Shown: positions 16,297-26,399 of the stretch, piece after piece
How the letters are laid out: each line of letters begins with the position of its first letter
Numbering within the stretch: position 1 is the stretch's first letter
From: UBA2588 sp002339805
GTDB taxonomy: Bacteria > Chloroflexota > Dehalococcoidia > Lucifugimonadales > UBA3495
Assembly: GCA_045562555.1 (NCBI GenBank)
Contig: JBJKVO010000016.1
Span: 1-64,000, forward strand
Reading direction: 5' to 3'
Length of the DNA: 64,000 bases
Made by a program: the position numbers and the translations under genes
Notes under the pieces: model-generated
Seen by the model: the letters and a program-made list of their open reading frames with translations, nothing else
Databases searched by the model: none
Told to the model about the DNA's origin: nothing

Positions 16297-19200
16297 CTAA
16301 GTTAGTTTATCTATATCTCGTTGTGATAGATTGAAATATTTTGCATCAGGATGGTGCATTACGATAGCACTCACCGATGCTTCTGGGTCCATCATGTACT
16401 CTTCAGTTAATTGAACATCTAGAAATTGTTCGACTTCGAGTAAATCGAATAATATTTTTTGATCTTCTAATCTAGGGCACGCAGGATATCCAAATGAGTA
16501 GCGCTTACCTCTGTAGTTTGCCCTGTAAAGATCAGTAAACGAGGTGCTTGATGGGTCGCTAAACCCCCACATTGCTCGCATGTTTTTGTGGAGTAATTCT
16601 GCGAATCCTTCAGCCGTTTCAAGAGCTATTACCTGTAAGATATGAGAGTCTAAAAGACGGCCTTGAGATTTCCATTCTTCAGAAATCTGGATCACGTTTG
16701 AACCTATTGAAGTCACGAACATACCGATATAGTCTAGCTGGTTCAATGACTCAGGCCTGACATAATCAGAGAGACAGAGTCCGTCTCTGTCCGATTGCCT
16801 GCCGAAGGATAAAGTTTGAATTGTTTCATTTCCAGAAGGCGTTTTTATTTTTATAGTTTCCCCTTCTGAAGTGCAAGGGAAAAATTTAAATAATGCATTC
16901 GCAGTCAATAATTTCTTAGACAATATTTCATTTTTTACCCGTTCCACAGATTCAAGTAAAGAGATAGCGGTGGGTTCATTTTGAAGTATGGCGTCTTCCC
17001 ATCTTCCCCGATACCCTAGATGCCGAACATATAGCATTTGGGGATTTATATAAGGCCAAATATCTTCCAAAGGATAGTCGCTGAGCTGATGACTTATCAG
17101 GTCAGGTGGTAATGGAAGATCAAAGTTGTGTGACAGCTGTGCTGATTCCACTACTGACAGGGTTGTCGATTCTTTGGTCTGAGAGGAAGCTTCTAGCGAA
17201 GCCATCGTTTTGGTTTCGTTTTCTATTTGTTCCGTGAGCTGCTTAAGTTGATCAGGATCAATTAATTTATTGGAATAACTCAATCCTTCCATGGCATCTT
17301 TGCAATACACCACAGGCCCAGAATATTCCGGTCCTATTCGAAGTCTAGTGAAACGATTAGATAAGGCTGCTCCGCCAACCAATATAGGGCAATCTATTTC
17401 CGATAATGTTAGGTCTTGAGCTGTTGCTACCATCATTTGTGCTGACTTCACTAAAAGCCCTGAAAGGCCAATGAAATCTGGTTTGTGCTCACGATACGCT
17501 TCAATTAATTCAGGAGGAGATATTTTGATTCCTAAATTTATGACTTTAAATCCGTTATTGGAGAGTATAATGTCAACTAGGTTTTTCCCAATGTCGTGCA
17601 CATCTCCTTTAACTGTTGCCAGCAAAACGGTTCCTTTATTCACGATGTCTGCTTTCTCCATGAATTGCTCTAAGTATGACACCGCATGCTTCATAGATTC
17701 AGCCGATTGGAGAACTTCTGCGACTATTAATTCATTAGCATTGAATTGTCTTCCGACTTCTTCCATTCCTCGCATTAAAGGACCATTTATAATTTCCAAA
17801 GGACTTTGCGATCCGAGCCCAGAATCGAGATCCTGAGTCATTCCTTCTTTAGTCCCTTCAATAATAGCTAAGGATAACCGTTCTTCCCAGGTCATATGGG
17901 ATCGAGTTTCTGTCGTAGACTTAGGCTTCACATCTCTGAAATGATTAGTGAACTCAGTAATTGGATCTTGACCTCTATCCCAAATCAAATTCTCTGCCAA
18001 AGTTCTCTCAGAGTCAGGGATGGCGTTATATCTTACGATAGTCTCAGAATTAACTATTGCCATGTCTAATCCTGCTTGGATACAGTGGTACATAAATACC
18101 GAATTAAACACTTCCCTGCCAGCAGGCGGTAACCCAAACGAAACATTTGATATCCCTAGGACAGTCTTACAGTTAGGGAATTTTTCTTTGATAGCTCTTA
18201 CGCCTTCGATAGTCTCAGCAGCTGATCCTTTGTAATTTAAATCACCTGTGGCGGCAGGAAATACTAAAGGATCAAAAATAATATCTGACTCTTCGAGCAG
18301 GTATTTTTGGGTCAATAAATTGAATGATCGTTCTGCAACTGAGAGTTTTCTTTCTGCGGTCACAGCTTGTGCCTGTTCCTTATCGTCATCGATACAACCA
18401 ACTACTACTGATGCTCCATATTGATGTACTAACGGTATGATTTCCGCAAAACGAGATTCCCCGTCTTCTAGGTTGATCGAATTTATAATGGATTTGCCTT
18501 GCAGCATTTTCAACGACTCCTTAATCACTGTACTATCTGTGGAGTCAATCATGATCGGAGCTTTGGTTTTTTTAGTAAGCAACTGCAAGTAACTTTTTAT
18601 ATCTGAAAGTTCGTCCCTATCAGGATCTTGCAGACAGACATCAAGGATGTGAGCACCGTTTCGGATTTGCCTGCGACCTATTTCAGAGGCTTCTTCTAAG
18701 GCTTCTTCTGCTATTAGCCTTTTGAATCTTCGACTCCCCAATACATTTGTGCGCTCACCCACTATAATTGGCTTTGAATCATCGTCGATTAACAGCGCTT
18801 CGATTCCTGATACACGCGTTTCTGTTTTGAATACAGGTTCTCTCGGAGTCACATTTGAGATAGTTGAAGAGAGCTTGGAAATATGCTCAGGTCCAGTACC
18901 ACAACATCCTCCTACAACGTTTAACCAGCCATTATCTGCAAATCCTTTGACTGTGGTTGAAAACATGTCAGGCGTCTCATTGTAATTGCCGTCTTCATCT
19001 GGCAGTCCGGCATTGGGTATACATGCAATAGGGAATTTAGAAAATTCCGCCAGTTGGCGTATATGATCTGACATGAACGAGGGCCCGGTAGCACAATTAA
19101 GTCCAATCCATAGTAAATCAAGGTGCTGGAGAGAAGTGTATAAGGCTTCTATATCTTGGCCCGCTAACAAAGTGCCCATAGGTTCGATTGTGCCTTGAAT

Positions 19201-19782
19201 AGCTATTGGCACATTAACCCCGGACTCTTCAATTGCTTCCCTGATACCATTTACACCAGCTTTAATGTTTATAGTGTCTTGACATGTTTCTAACAGAAGG
19301 AAATCGACATTTCCTTGTATTAATCCATGGGCTTGTTCTTTATAGCTTTCGGTCAGTTCCTCGAATGATATTCCCCCAGTGAGGCTGATTGTTTTTGTGG
19401 TGGGTCCCATAGATCCAGCTACGTACCTTGGTCGTTGAGGAGTACTGTATTTATCGACCATATCACGGGCAAGTTTTGCTGAAGTCAGATTTATTTCCAT
19501 GGTTAAATGCTGCAAATCATATTCTGCCAGAACCACAGAAGTTGCTCCAAAAGTGTTGGTTTCAATGATATCTGCTCCTGCTTGGAGATATTGCTCGTGA
19601 ATTAGAGATATTGCGTTTGGATTGGTTAAGCTCAGATATTCGTTGCATCCTTCGTATTCGGGGCCGCCAAAATCCTCTGCTGTTAAGTCTAGTGACTGAA
19701 TTGAGGTGCCCATCGCTCCGTCGACAACTAGGATTCGTGTTTCCAGAGCTTCTTGGATTGTAGTTTTTATATTATTTGTCAT
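16297..19782 (-). CDS. metH: Cobalamin-dependent methionine synthase
   Basis: A 1161-residue MetH that methylates homocysteine using methyl-tetrahydrofolate and cobalamin. All four modules are in order. The N-terminal homocysteine barrel has its zinc cysteines in GLNCATGPS and GGCCGTGPEH. The pterin barrel includes VGERTNVLGSRRF and the DPLVFPAATGD region. The cobalamin domain has the ligand motif DVHDIGKN and GLSGLLVKS. The AdoMet reactivation domain contains YSFGYPACPRLEDQ. The protein is slightly shorter than the ~1227-residue E. coli enzyme. It lies 25 bases after the aminopeptidase gene, probably on one transcript. No cobalamin riboswitch precedes it. Confidence 0.97.
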   Translation of the reverse strand: MTNNIKTTIQEALETRILVVDGAMGTSIQSLDLTAEDFGGPEYEGCNEYLSLTNPNAISLIHEQYLQAGADIIETNTFGATSVVLAEYDLQHLTMEINLTSAKLARDMVDKYSTPQRPRYVAGSMGPTTKTISLTGGISFEELTESYKEQAHGLIQGNVDFLLLETCQDTINIKAGVNGIREAIEESGVNVPIAIQGTIEPMGTLLAGQDIEALYTSLQHLDLLWIGLNCATGPSFMSDHIRQLAEFSKFPIACIPNAGLPDEDGNYNETPDMFSTTVKGFADNGWLNVVGGCCGTGPEHISKLSSTISNVTPREPVFKTETRVSGIEALLIDDDSKPIIVGERTNVLGSRRFKRLIAEEALEEASEIGRRQIRNGAHILDVCLQDPDRDELSDIKSYLQLLTKKTKAPIMIDSTDSTVIKESLKMLQGKSIINSINLEDGESRFAEIIPLVHQYGASVVVGCIDDDKEQAQAVTAERKLSVAERSFNLLTQKYLLEESDIIFDPLVFPAATGDLNYKGSAAETIEGVRAIKEKFPNCKTVLGISNVSFGLPPAGREVFNSVFMYHCIQAGLDMAIVNSETIVRYNAIPDSERTLAENLIWDRGQDPITEFTNHFRDVKPKSTTETRSHMTWEERLSLAIIEGTKEGMTQDLDSGLGSQSPLEIINGPLMRGMEEVGRQFNANELIVAEVLQSAESMKHAVSYLEQFMEKADIVNKGTVLLATVKGDVHDIGKNLVDIILSNNGFKVINLGIKISPPELIEAYREHKPDFIGLSGLLVKSAQMMVATAQDLTLSEIDCPILVGGAALSNRFTRLRIGPEYSGPVVYCKDAMEGLSYSNKLIDPDQLKQLTEQIENETKTMASLEASSQTKESTTLSVVESAQLSHNFDLPLPPDLISHQLSDYPLEDIWPYINPQMLYVRHLGYRGRWEDAILQNEPTAISLLESVERVKNEILSKKLLTANALFKFFPCTSEGETIKIKTPSGNETIQTLSFGRQSDRDGLCLSDYVRPESLNQLDYIGMFVTSIGSNVIQISEEWKSQGRLLDSHILQVIALETAEGFAELLHKNMRAMWGFSDPSSTSFTDLYRANYRGKRYSFGYPACPRLEDQKILFDLLEVEQFLDVQLTEEYMMDPEASVSAIVMHHPDAKYFNLSQRDIDKLT

Positions 19783-19807
19783 CCGTATTATTGTAATCCA
19801 ACCACCA

Positions 19808-22393
19808 TTAACTTAGCCATTTGTCTAAAACTGAGTCATTAAAAGTTATCCAATTGGTATTTAGCCGTATCCGTTCCAAAGATTGCCTTACCGATCGTTC
19901 TGCTGCAGGAGCGGCATTTGCCTTGAAAAACTGTTTTACATCCTCGTAGTCTTCGTTTGATGCGAATCCACTGGTTATGGATACTAGTCTCATAAGGCCA
20001 AATCCTCCTCCGCCGTACCGTTCGTCTAATGTGCTCCAATTTTCTTTTAGGAAATTCCAAGCTAGTCTTTTACCGTGAGGATTGTTTGCGACCGAGCCAA
20101 TTACGGATATTGTATCCTGTGAACGGACATTTTCTCCTAATGACTGTGTTAATAGGTCTTTGAGTATATCTGGAGTAGTAAATCTGGCCATGGCTATTAA
20201 CAATCTGATTTTTTCTTCCTGAAGGGTAGCTTTTTGTTCTAGGTCCCACATCTGATTGTATACTTCAGAATCTCCGTTTTGCGCAACTAAACTAAAAATG
20301 AGGCCACGGAGGTCTGCAGGAACTTTTTCAGGGTTGTGTGTGTACAGATCAAAGTAGTTCTGCGCAGTTTTGATTGCTGATTCATCTCCATATCCGCCTG
20401 ATTGACTCAAAACCACGCTTCGAAGCAGCGAAGTTAAATGCGTGTCTGTTGCCTGTGGTTCCCAGCCGACAGATGCAGCCGCGTCGGAAAACAGGTTTCT
20501 TCCGAAAGCTCTGAATTTGTCTAAGTAGCTTTTGTCAGAGATCAAGAGTTCTATTTCTTTTAAGTTTGTCGCAAGGTCGCTCCACACGGAAGCGTCTGTT
20601 TCCTTTGTGTATGAGCTAGCCATGTTAAGAAAAGTATTTATTGGTAGGTGGCCTGAACGGGATAAAGCATAAGCATCATTTTGGATCTCAAGTCTGTCAG
20701 AAGCGGAAAGAATTTTGTTTTGGATAGGTTCATTGAAGAGATCCCAATCGTCCTGGGCATATAAAACCCTGTAAAACCCGCTAACTTCCGGATTGAGTTT
20801 TACCCATGGTTGATCTTGTAAATCGTTAACTGTAACGGTACTGGATTCTGTATTGATGATGCTCGAATAGCAGACTTGATTATTTGAATCTATAATAGAT
20901 ACTGGTATTTCCCAGATCGATTTATTTGTATTTGTGGCATCTTCTTCCTGAAGAATGTTGTTATACATAAATCTGTTTTGGGTCAAAGAGATAGAATTCT
21001 CACTTTCTTTAGTTACGCTTAAAACTGGATATCCTGTTTGAGATGTCCAAGTGTCCATAATCCGAGTGACAGGTTGTCCAGATGATTCTTCTAATGCTTG
21101 CCATAGGTGTTCAGTACGAGCGTTACCATAACTGTTATTTGTTAAATACAATGTGATCCCTTGTTGGAACACATCAGCCCCTAAGAATTGCTCTAACATT
21201 CTTAAAACTGAACCACCTTTACTATAGCTAATTGCATCGAACAATTGGCTTACTTCTGCTGGATTCTCCACGGTTTGCTCTATTGGGTGAGAATTTTCCA
21301 ATCCATCAAGGCTGAAGGCCCTGTTGGTGTCCATGTTTACGAATTGTGTCCACATGGCCCAATCTGGGAAAAGCCAGTCAACCGCCTTATTACCCATCCA
21401 AGATGCGAAACTTTCGTTGAGCCATAAATCATCCCACCATTCCATGGTAACTAGGTCACCGAACCACATGTGAGCCATTTCGTGTGCGATTACTTCAGCT
21501 ACTCGTTGCCTGGTTCCAGCTGAGGAGTTATTAGGGTCTACTAATAGAGCAGTTTCTCGGTATGTAATAGCTCCCCAATTTTCCATAGCCCCAGCCGCGA
21601 AGTCAGGTATAGCGATATGGTCTAGCTTTGGAAGAGGAAAAGGGATATCGAAATATTGATTTAAATAAGATAACAGTTTAGTTGCTGTATCTAACGCAAA
21701 TTTGGCTTGGTCGGTTTTCCCTCGAGTAGTCCAAATTCGCATAAGAGTGTCATTATCAGCGGTATCTTCAATGGATTCTATATCTCCAATTACAAACGCT
21801 ATTAAATAGGTGGACATGATAGGGCTTTGTTCAAATTGTATTTGTTTCCGTTGGCCTTCAATCACTGAAGAGGTTTTTTCAGGCATATTGGAAATAGCCT
21901 TCAGGTGACTTGGAATTATTAAGGTTATCTCGAAGGTGGCCTTTGCATCAGGCTCGTCCCAACATGGGAAAGCCTTTCTGGCATCGGTAGATTCAAATTG
22001 CGTAGTGGCGAGGTATTCAGTATTTCCTTCTGGGTTTACATATTGGCTTCGGTAGAATCCCCGGAGTTTGTCGTTTAGTGTGCCGGTAAATTCAATAAGT
22101 AGAGTGTATTCTCCAGTTGGTAGCGATTCAGTAAAGCCTAATGTTAGGACTTCTTCTTCTTCGTTCATTGAATGACTAGCAGGCCATGTTTGGTCTGCAG
22201 TTTTCAATAGCGCAGATTTGATTCCCAGTTCAGATGCATTTAGCAGTATTTGGTCACAGGTTGAGTGAATTGAGATGGTTATTTCGACATTACCTTCAAA
22301 TGTGAAGTTAGTAAAATCAGGCTCTAGAGAGACTTTGTAGTTGTTAGGTCTTACAGATAAGGGTAATTTTAGTTCGTTTCCTGTCAATGGCAT
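19808..22393 (-). CDS. pepN: M1 family aminopeptidase (PepN-like)
   Basis: A zinc aminopeptidase removing N-terminal residues from peptides. GAMENWGAI (substrate N-terminus binding) and HEMAHMWFGD with the downstream ligand Glu in WLNESFASW are present. The C-terminal helical ERAP1-like domain runs to the end. The frame is open upstream to 22507, but I chose the ATG at 22393 (MPLTGNELKLPLSVRP): AAGGAG sits 6 bases upstream, and M1 enzymes begin close to this LPLSVRPxxY strand. That gives 861 residues, a normal length. The upstream extension has no homology feature I recognise. It is divergent from leuC, with metH 25 bases downstream. It is cytoplasmic, with no signal peptide. Confidence 0.93.
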   Translation of the reverse strand: MPLTGNELKLPLSVRPNNYKVSLEPDFTNFTFEGNVEITISIHSTCDQILLNASELGIKSALLKTADQTWPASHSMNEEEEVLTLGFTESLPTGEYTLLIEFTGTLNDKLRGFYRSQYVNPEGNTEYLATTQFESTDARKAFPCWDEPDAKATFEITLIIPSHLKAISNMPEKTSSVIEGQRKQIQFEQSPIMSTYLIAFVIGDIESIEDTADNDTLMRIWTTRGKTDQAKFALDTATKLLSYLNQYFDIPFPLPKLDHIAIPDFAAGAMENWGAITYRETALLVDPNNSSAGTRQRVAEVIAHEMAHMWFGDLVTMEWWDDLWLNESFASWMGNKAVDWLFPDWAMWTQFVNMDTNRAFSLDGLENSHPIEQTVENPAEVSQLFDAISYSKGGSVLRMLEQFLGADVFQQGITLYLTNNSYGNARTEHLWQALEESSGQPVTRIMDTWTSQTGYPVLSVTKESENSISLTQNRFMYNNILQEEDATNTNKSIWEIPVSIIDSNNQVCYSSIINTESSTVTVNDLQDQPWVKLNPEVSGFYRVLYAQDDWDLFNEPIQNKILSASDRLEIQNDAYALSRSGHLPINTFLNMASSYTKETDASVWSDLATNLKEIELLISDKSYLDKFRAFGRNLFSDAAASVGWEPQATDTHLTSLLRSVVLSQSGGYGDESAIKTAQNYFDLYTHNPEKVPADLRGLIFSLVAQNGDSEVYNQMWDLEQKATLQEEKIRLLIAMARFTTPDILKDLLTQSLGENVRSQDTISVIGSVANNPHGKRLAWNFLKENWSTLDERYGGGGFGLMRLVSITSGFASNEDYEDVKQFFKANAAPAAERSVRQSLERIRLNTNWITFNDSVLDKWLS

Positions 22394-22533
22394 TGGTAGC
22401 TCCTTGATTCCTAGATCGGGATTTATATCTCGAATACATTGTTCTGTTACTACTGAATTGTACCACGACAATGACCCTAAGGATGCTTTCATAATGTCAA
22501 AAAACACCTGTAAGTGGTAAGTATTTGTGGAGA

Positions 22534-22542
22534 TGCTATAAT
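22534..22542 (+). promoter_or_regulatory. Extended -10 promoter for leuCD
   Basis: TGCTATAAT, a perfect -10 with the TGn extension, lies 67 bases upstream of the leuC start. No good -35 is visible at 16-18 bases. Confidence 0.55.
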
Positions 22543-22550
22543 TGTGGCCT

Positions 22551-22580
22551 CGTAGTCAAATATGTATGAATATTTCTACG
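22551..22580 (+). promoter_or_regulatory. Leader hairpin upstream of leuC
   Basis: Inverted repeat: CGTAG (22551-22555) pairs with CTACG (22576-22580), and inside it AAATAT (22558-22563) pairs with ATATTT (22570-22575) around a six-base loop, with a two-base bulge. It begins near the predicted transcript start and ends 16 bases before the AGGAGG ribosome site. No T-box specifier or GGTGG antiterminator motif is seen. Confidence 0.45.
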
Positions 22581-22608
22581 GATTTAATCAAGATAGAGGA
22601 GGAAATAC

Positions 22609-24027
22609 TTGATTATGGCGCCGTTAACAATGTTCGATAAACTTTGGAATAAGCACGTCGTGTATGAAGAAGAAGGACAGCCTTCCATATTATACATAGA
22701 CTTACATTTAGTCCATGAAGTGACTTCTCCGCAAGCTTTTGATGGCTTGCGAATGGCAGGGAGAGGAGTGAGAAGACCTGACCTTACTGTTTGTACGGTA
22801 GATCACAATACGCCGACATGGGAACTAAGCAAACCAGTTACAGATGAAATATCAAAACGACAATTAGATGCACTTGAAAAGAACTGTAAAGAATTTGGGT
22901 TAGATCTTTATGATAGATTTAGCGAATTTCAGGGTATAGTTCATGTCATAGGGCCTGATTTAGGTTATACACAACCGGGTAAAACTGTTGTGTGCGGTGA
23001 TAGTCATACGTCAACTCATGGGGCTTTGGGATGTTTCGCGATTGGAATCGGGACTTCTGAAGTGGAACATGTCTTGGCAACTCAGACATTGAGACAATTT
23101 AAACCTGGCTCGATGGAAGTTAGAGTTGAAGGGCCTCTGCCTTTTGGCGTCGAAGCTAAAGATGTCATCCTAGGTATCATAGGCCAAATTGGTACTAATG
23201 GGGGAACAGGGTACGTAATAGAATATACAGGGGAAGCGATTGAGTCTTTGAGTATGGATGGACGCATGACAGTCTGTAATATGAGCATAGAAGCGGGAGC
23301 CCGAGCAGGTATGATCGCTCCCGACCAGAAAACTATTGAGTATGTAAGAAATAGAAAATTTGCTCCTAAAGGTGAGGAATTTGAGAAAGCTGCAGCTGAA
23401 TGGTTAGAGCTAAGATCCGATCCTGGAGCTAAGTATGACAAAGTAGTTGTAATAGATGCTTCTAAACTTGAACCTGCTGTCACTTGGGGAACCAATCCTG
23501 GTATGGTGACCTCAATTTCTGGGCAAGTACCCAACCCTGGGTCTTTTGACGATGTTGCACAGCAAGAATCTGCTACTAGAGCGTTAGAATATATGGGATT
23601 GGAACCTGAAACACCTATGTCTGAAATTAAACTTGATAGAGTGTTTTTAGGAGCATGTACGAACTCGAGGATCGAGGATCTAAGGGCTGCCGCTAAAGTT
23701 GTGAAAGGTAAGAAAGTTCATGACGACGTGTATGCAATGGTGGTGCCTGGATCTGCATTAATAAAAAAACAAGCAGAAGATGAAGGATTAGACAAGATCT
23801 TCATTGATGCAGGATTGGATTGGAGGATAGCAGGGTGTTCTATGTGCCTAGGAATGAATCCAGACACTTTGTCTCCTGGGGAACGTTGTGCATCTACTTC
23901 CAATAGGAATTTCGAAGGAAGACAGGGTAAAGGGGGAAGGACTCATTTAGTCAGTCCTCCTATGGCAGCAGCCGCTGCGATTGCCGGTCATTTTGTAGAT
24001 GTAAGAGATTGGGACTACATAGATTAA
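22609..24027 (+). CDS. leuC: 3-isopropylmalate dehydratase large subunit
   Basis: A 472-residue aconitase-family subunit isomerising 2- to 3-isopropylmalate in leucine synthesis. The 4Fe-4S ligands are the Cys in FLGACTNSR and both Cys in CSMCLGMNPD. VVCGDSHTSTHGALG and RNFEGRQGKG are family signatures. The start is TTG at 22609, 6 bases after AGGAGG; an ATG at 22615 would be 12 bases away and cannot be excluded. leuD follows after 21 bases. The product acts with LeuD as a heterodimer in the cytoplasm. A homoaconitase-like specificity is possible from the family but less likely next to this LeuD. Confidence 0.95.
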   Translation: MIMAPLTMFDKLWNKHVVYEEEGQPSILYIDLHLVHEVTSPQAFDGLRMAGRGVRRPDLTVCTVDHNTPTWELSKPVTDEISKRQLDALEKNCKEFGLDLYDRFSEFQGIVHVIGPDLGYTQPGKTVVCGDSHTSTHGALGCFAIGIGTSEVEHVLATQTLRQFKPGSMEVRVEGPLPFGVEAKDVILGIIGQIGTNGGTGYVIEYTGEAIESLSMDGRMTVCNMSIEAGARAGMIAPDQKTIEYVRNRKFAPKGEEFEKAAAEWLELRSDPGAKYDKVVVIDASKLEPAVTWGTNPGMVTSISGQVPNPGSFDDVAQQESATRALEYMGLEPETPMSEIKLDRVFLGACTNSRIEDLRAAAKVVKGKKVHDDVYAMVVPGSALIKKQAEDEGLDKIFIDAGLDWRIAGCSMCLGMNPDTLSPGERCASTSNRNFEGRQGKGGRTHLVSPPMAAAAAIAGHFVDVRDWDYID

Positions 24028-24048
24028 ATAGAATCAGGGAGTGAAACA

Positions 24049-24636
24049 ATGAAAGCTTTCAACCAATATTCAAGAACCGTTATCCCGATGAACAAGGTAA
24101 ATATAGATACAGACCAGATCATCCCAGCGGTGTATTTGAAACGTATAGAAAGAGATGGGTATGGTGAGTTTTTATTCGCTCGCTGGCGATACAATGAAGA
24201 TGGCTCTGAAAATAAAGATTTTATTTTAAATCAAGAAGGATATCGGGAAGGAGGGATTTTAGTAGGAGGTAACAACTTTGGCTGTGGGTCATCTAGAGAG
24301 CATGCGCCGTGGGCTTTGAATGATTATGGGATAAGATGCGTGATAGCTCCTAGCTTCGCGGATATTTTTTATAATAATTGTTTTCAAAATGGGTTACTGC
24401 CTCTCAAATTACCTGAAGAAGTTGTACAGCAAATCACTGAGAAAGCTGAAGCTAACCCCAACTTCAATTTGCATATAGACTTGGAGTCTCAGAGGATTTG
24501 GGACGATGACGAAGAGATCAGTATCGGGTTTGATATTGATCAATTTAGGAAGTATTGTCTAATGAATGGCTTGGATGAAATAGGGTTAACGTTAGAGAAT
24601 GAAGACAAAATTAAAAACTTTGAGAATTCTCAATAG
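24049..24636 (+). CDS. leuD: 3-isopropylmalate dehydratase small subunit
   Basis: A 195-residue small subunit that closes the LeuC active site. IDTDQIIPAVYLKRI at the start, GGNNFGCGSSREHAPWAL near the middle and SFADIFYNNCFQNGLLP are all diagnostic. Length is normal for bacterial LeuD. An AGGGAG ribosome site precedes the ATG. No leuA or leuB is nearby; the 227 bases after the gene hold no other gene I can support. Confidence 0.96.
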   Translation: MKAFNQYSRTVIPMNKVNIDTDQIIPAVYLKRIERDGYGEFLFARWRYNEDGSENKDFILNQEGYREGGILVGGNNFGCGSSREHAPWALNDYGIRCVIAPSFADIFYNNCFQNGLLPLKLPEEVVQQITEKAEANPNFNLHIDLESQRIWDDDEEISIGFDIDQFRKYCLMNGLDEIGLTLENEDKIKNFENSQ

Positions 24637-24863
24637 GAATGACTGGGATGTTAGTATCAGGAGATACTATTAGACTCTCATAATGCACGAAGCCTGGGAT
24701 CTTTAAATGACTTTGAAAATTCTAGGGCAAAAGCTCACTTGAGAATTTGGAACAGATACAATTAACGGTCAGTACAGTCGAACTTATCCACAATGCTTAG
24801 TAATGATAGGCCAAGCGAGATTTATGAATAAGCTGGAGAATCCTAAAAGTAAAGGAGAATGTT

Positions 24864-26399
24864 ATGCAGTATGATTTTATAATATTGGGAGCTGGATCTG
24901 CCGGATGTGTGTTGGCATCAAGATTATCTGAAGACAAAGAAAAGTCTGTATTGTTGTTGGAGGCTGGACCAGATTATCCTGAATTTGAAGATTATCCTGA
25001 TGATTTGAAATATGGATATGATCAAACTGCATCTGCAATTGGGGCCCCTCATAATTGGTCTTTGAAAGGTATTGCTACTGCGGAGCAGCCAAATCCCATT
25101 CCGATTCCAAGAGGAAGAGTAGTTGGGGGGTCAAGTGCAATTAATGGTCAAGTATTGCTACGTGGCGTGCCAGAGGACTATGATTCTTGGGCTAAAATGG
25201 GGAATGATGAATGGGAGTTTCTCAAAGTATTGCCGTATTTCCGTAAATTAGAAACGGATACAGATATTCAAGATGATTTCCATGGGTTTGATGGGCCAAT
25301 TCCGGTTAGAAGACACAAGCGCGACACCTGGTTGCCAGCTCAACAAGCTTTTTATAATGCATGTCTAGATAGTGGGTACGATGACGATCCAGACATGAAT
25401 AACCCGGATTCTGCAGGGGTTGGTCCGATCCCAATGAACAACCCTGAAGGGGTTCGAATGAGTACTTCACTTACTTACCTTAATCCCATACGGCATCGTT
25501 TGAATTTAACTGTCAAAGCTAATATCCAAATATGTCGACTCATTATTGAAGAAGACGTCGCCATAGGGGTGGAAGTTACAAGTGGGGGAGAAAGATTTCG
25601 GATATATGGAAACCAACTGATTTCTTCTTGCGGAGCTATTGGTTCACCTCAATTGATGCTATTGTCTGGTATAGGTCCTCGCATGCATTTGGAAGAAATG
25701 GGAATTAATGTTATCAAAGATGTTCCTGGTGTAGGAGAAAATCTTAGAGATCATCCAAATGTGCGGATACCTGTGAAGGTTAAAGATGATTTCCCTTTGG
25801 ATCCTCAAGCTCCTAGAACTCAAGTAGCTCTCAGGTATACCGCTACGGGTTCGGACCTTAGGAACGACATGCAAATTCTTCAATCCTCATTTTCTTCTCC
25901 TATGGGAGGAGATCCTTTGGAGGGTGAAGGGATTCGTTTTACTTGTATTCTTGAATTAGCTGAAGGCAAAGGCCGACTTCGCCTTGATTCAACTAACCCC
26001 GAAGAACAACCGATACTTGATTACAATTATTTGGATAATGAATCAGATTTATCCAGACTAAGGGAATCAGTCCGATTATGTTTTGATCTTTTAGAAACTG
26101 GTAAATATGCAGATATCGTGGACGAGGTTATAACTCCTTCTACTGCAGAATTACGATCTGATGACAGTTTGAATTTATGGTTAAAACAGAACGTTCAAAC
26201 GACCCACCATATTTCGGGCACATGCAAAATGGGCACAGAAGATGATCCCATGGCAGTCGTAGATCAATACTGTAATGTTTATGGAATAGGAAGTTTGAAA
26301 ATTGTTGATGCGTCAGTGATGCCAGATTGCATAAGAGCTAACACTAATTGCACGACAATGATGATTGCTGAAAGAGTCTCAGATTGGATTAATGGTTAA
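24864..26399 (+). CDS. GMC family FAD-dependent oxidoreductase (choline/alcohol dehydrogenase-like)
   Basis: A 511-residue glucose-methanol-choline oxidoreductase that oxidises an alcohol using FAD. The Rossmann motif GAGSAGCVLASRLSED is at the N-terminus. PRGRVVGGSSAINGQVLLRG is GMC signature 1 and GAIGSPQLMLLSGIG is signature 2. The catalytic His pair region is HHISGTCKMG with VVDASVMPD and an Asn in RANTNCTTMM. AAAGGAG lies 9 bases before the ATG. It has no signal peptide. Its stop overlaps that of the convergent CoA ligase gene. The substrate cannot be assigned; related marine proteins are annotated as choline dehydrogenase without proof. Confidence 0.92.
   Translation: MQYDFIILGAGSAGCVLASRLSEDKEKSVLLLEAGPDYPEFEDYPDDLKYGYDQTASAIGAPHNWSLKGIATAEQPNPIPIPRGRVVGGSSAINGQVLLRGVPEDYDSWAKMGNDEWEFLKVLPYFRKLETDTDIQDDFHGFDGPIPVRRHKRDTWLPAQQAFYNACLDSGYDDDPDMNNPDSAGVGPIPMNNPEGVRMSTSLTYLNPIRHRLNLTVKANIQICRLIIEEDVAIGVEVTSGGERFRIYGNQLISSCGAIGSPQLMLLSGIGPRMHLEEMGINVIKDVPGVGENLRDHPNVRIPVKVKDDFPLDPQAPRTQVALRYTATGSDLRNDMQILQSSFSSPMGGDPLEGEGIRFTCILELAEGKGRLRLDSTNPEEQPILDYNYLDNESDLSRLRESVRLCFDLLETGKYADIVDEVITPSTAELRSDDSLNLWLKQNVQTTHHISGTCKMGTEDDPMAVVDQYCNVYGIGSLKIVDASVMPDCIRANTNCTTMMIAERVSDWING

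Noticed and set aside
19783..19807. Cobalamin riboswitch before metH
   Set aside because: Only 25 bases separate metH from the upstream aminopeptidase gene; nothing resembling a B12 box.
19839..20060. Overlapping open frame inside the aminopeptidase gene
   Set aside because: Out-of-frame shadow of the pepN C-terminus.
22508..22608. T-box or leucine leader peptide before leuC
   Set aside because: No T-box motif, no Leu-codon run and the leader is too short.
24784..24792. TTATCCACA, a perfect DnaA box, in the 227-base gap after leuD
   Set aside because: A single site without clustered boxes or an AT-rich unwinding element; expected by chance in this AT-rich DNA.
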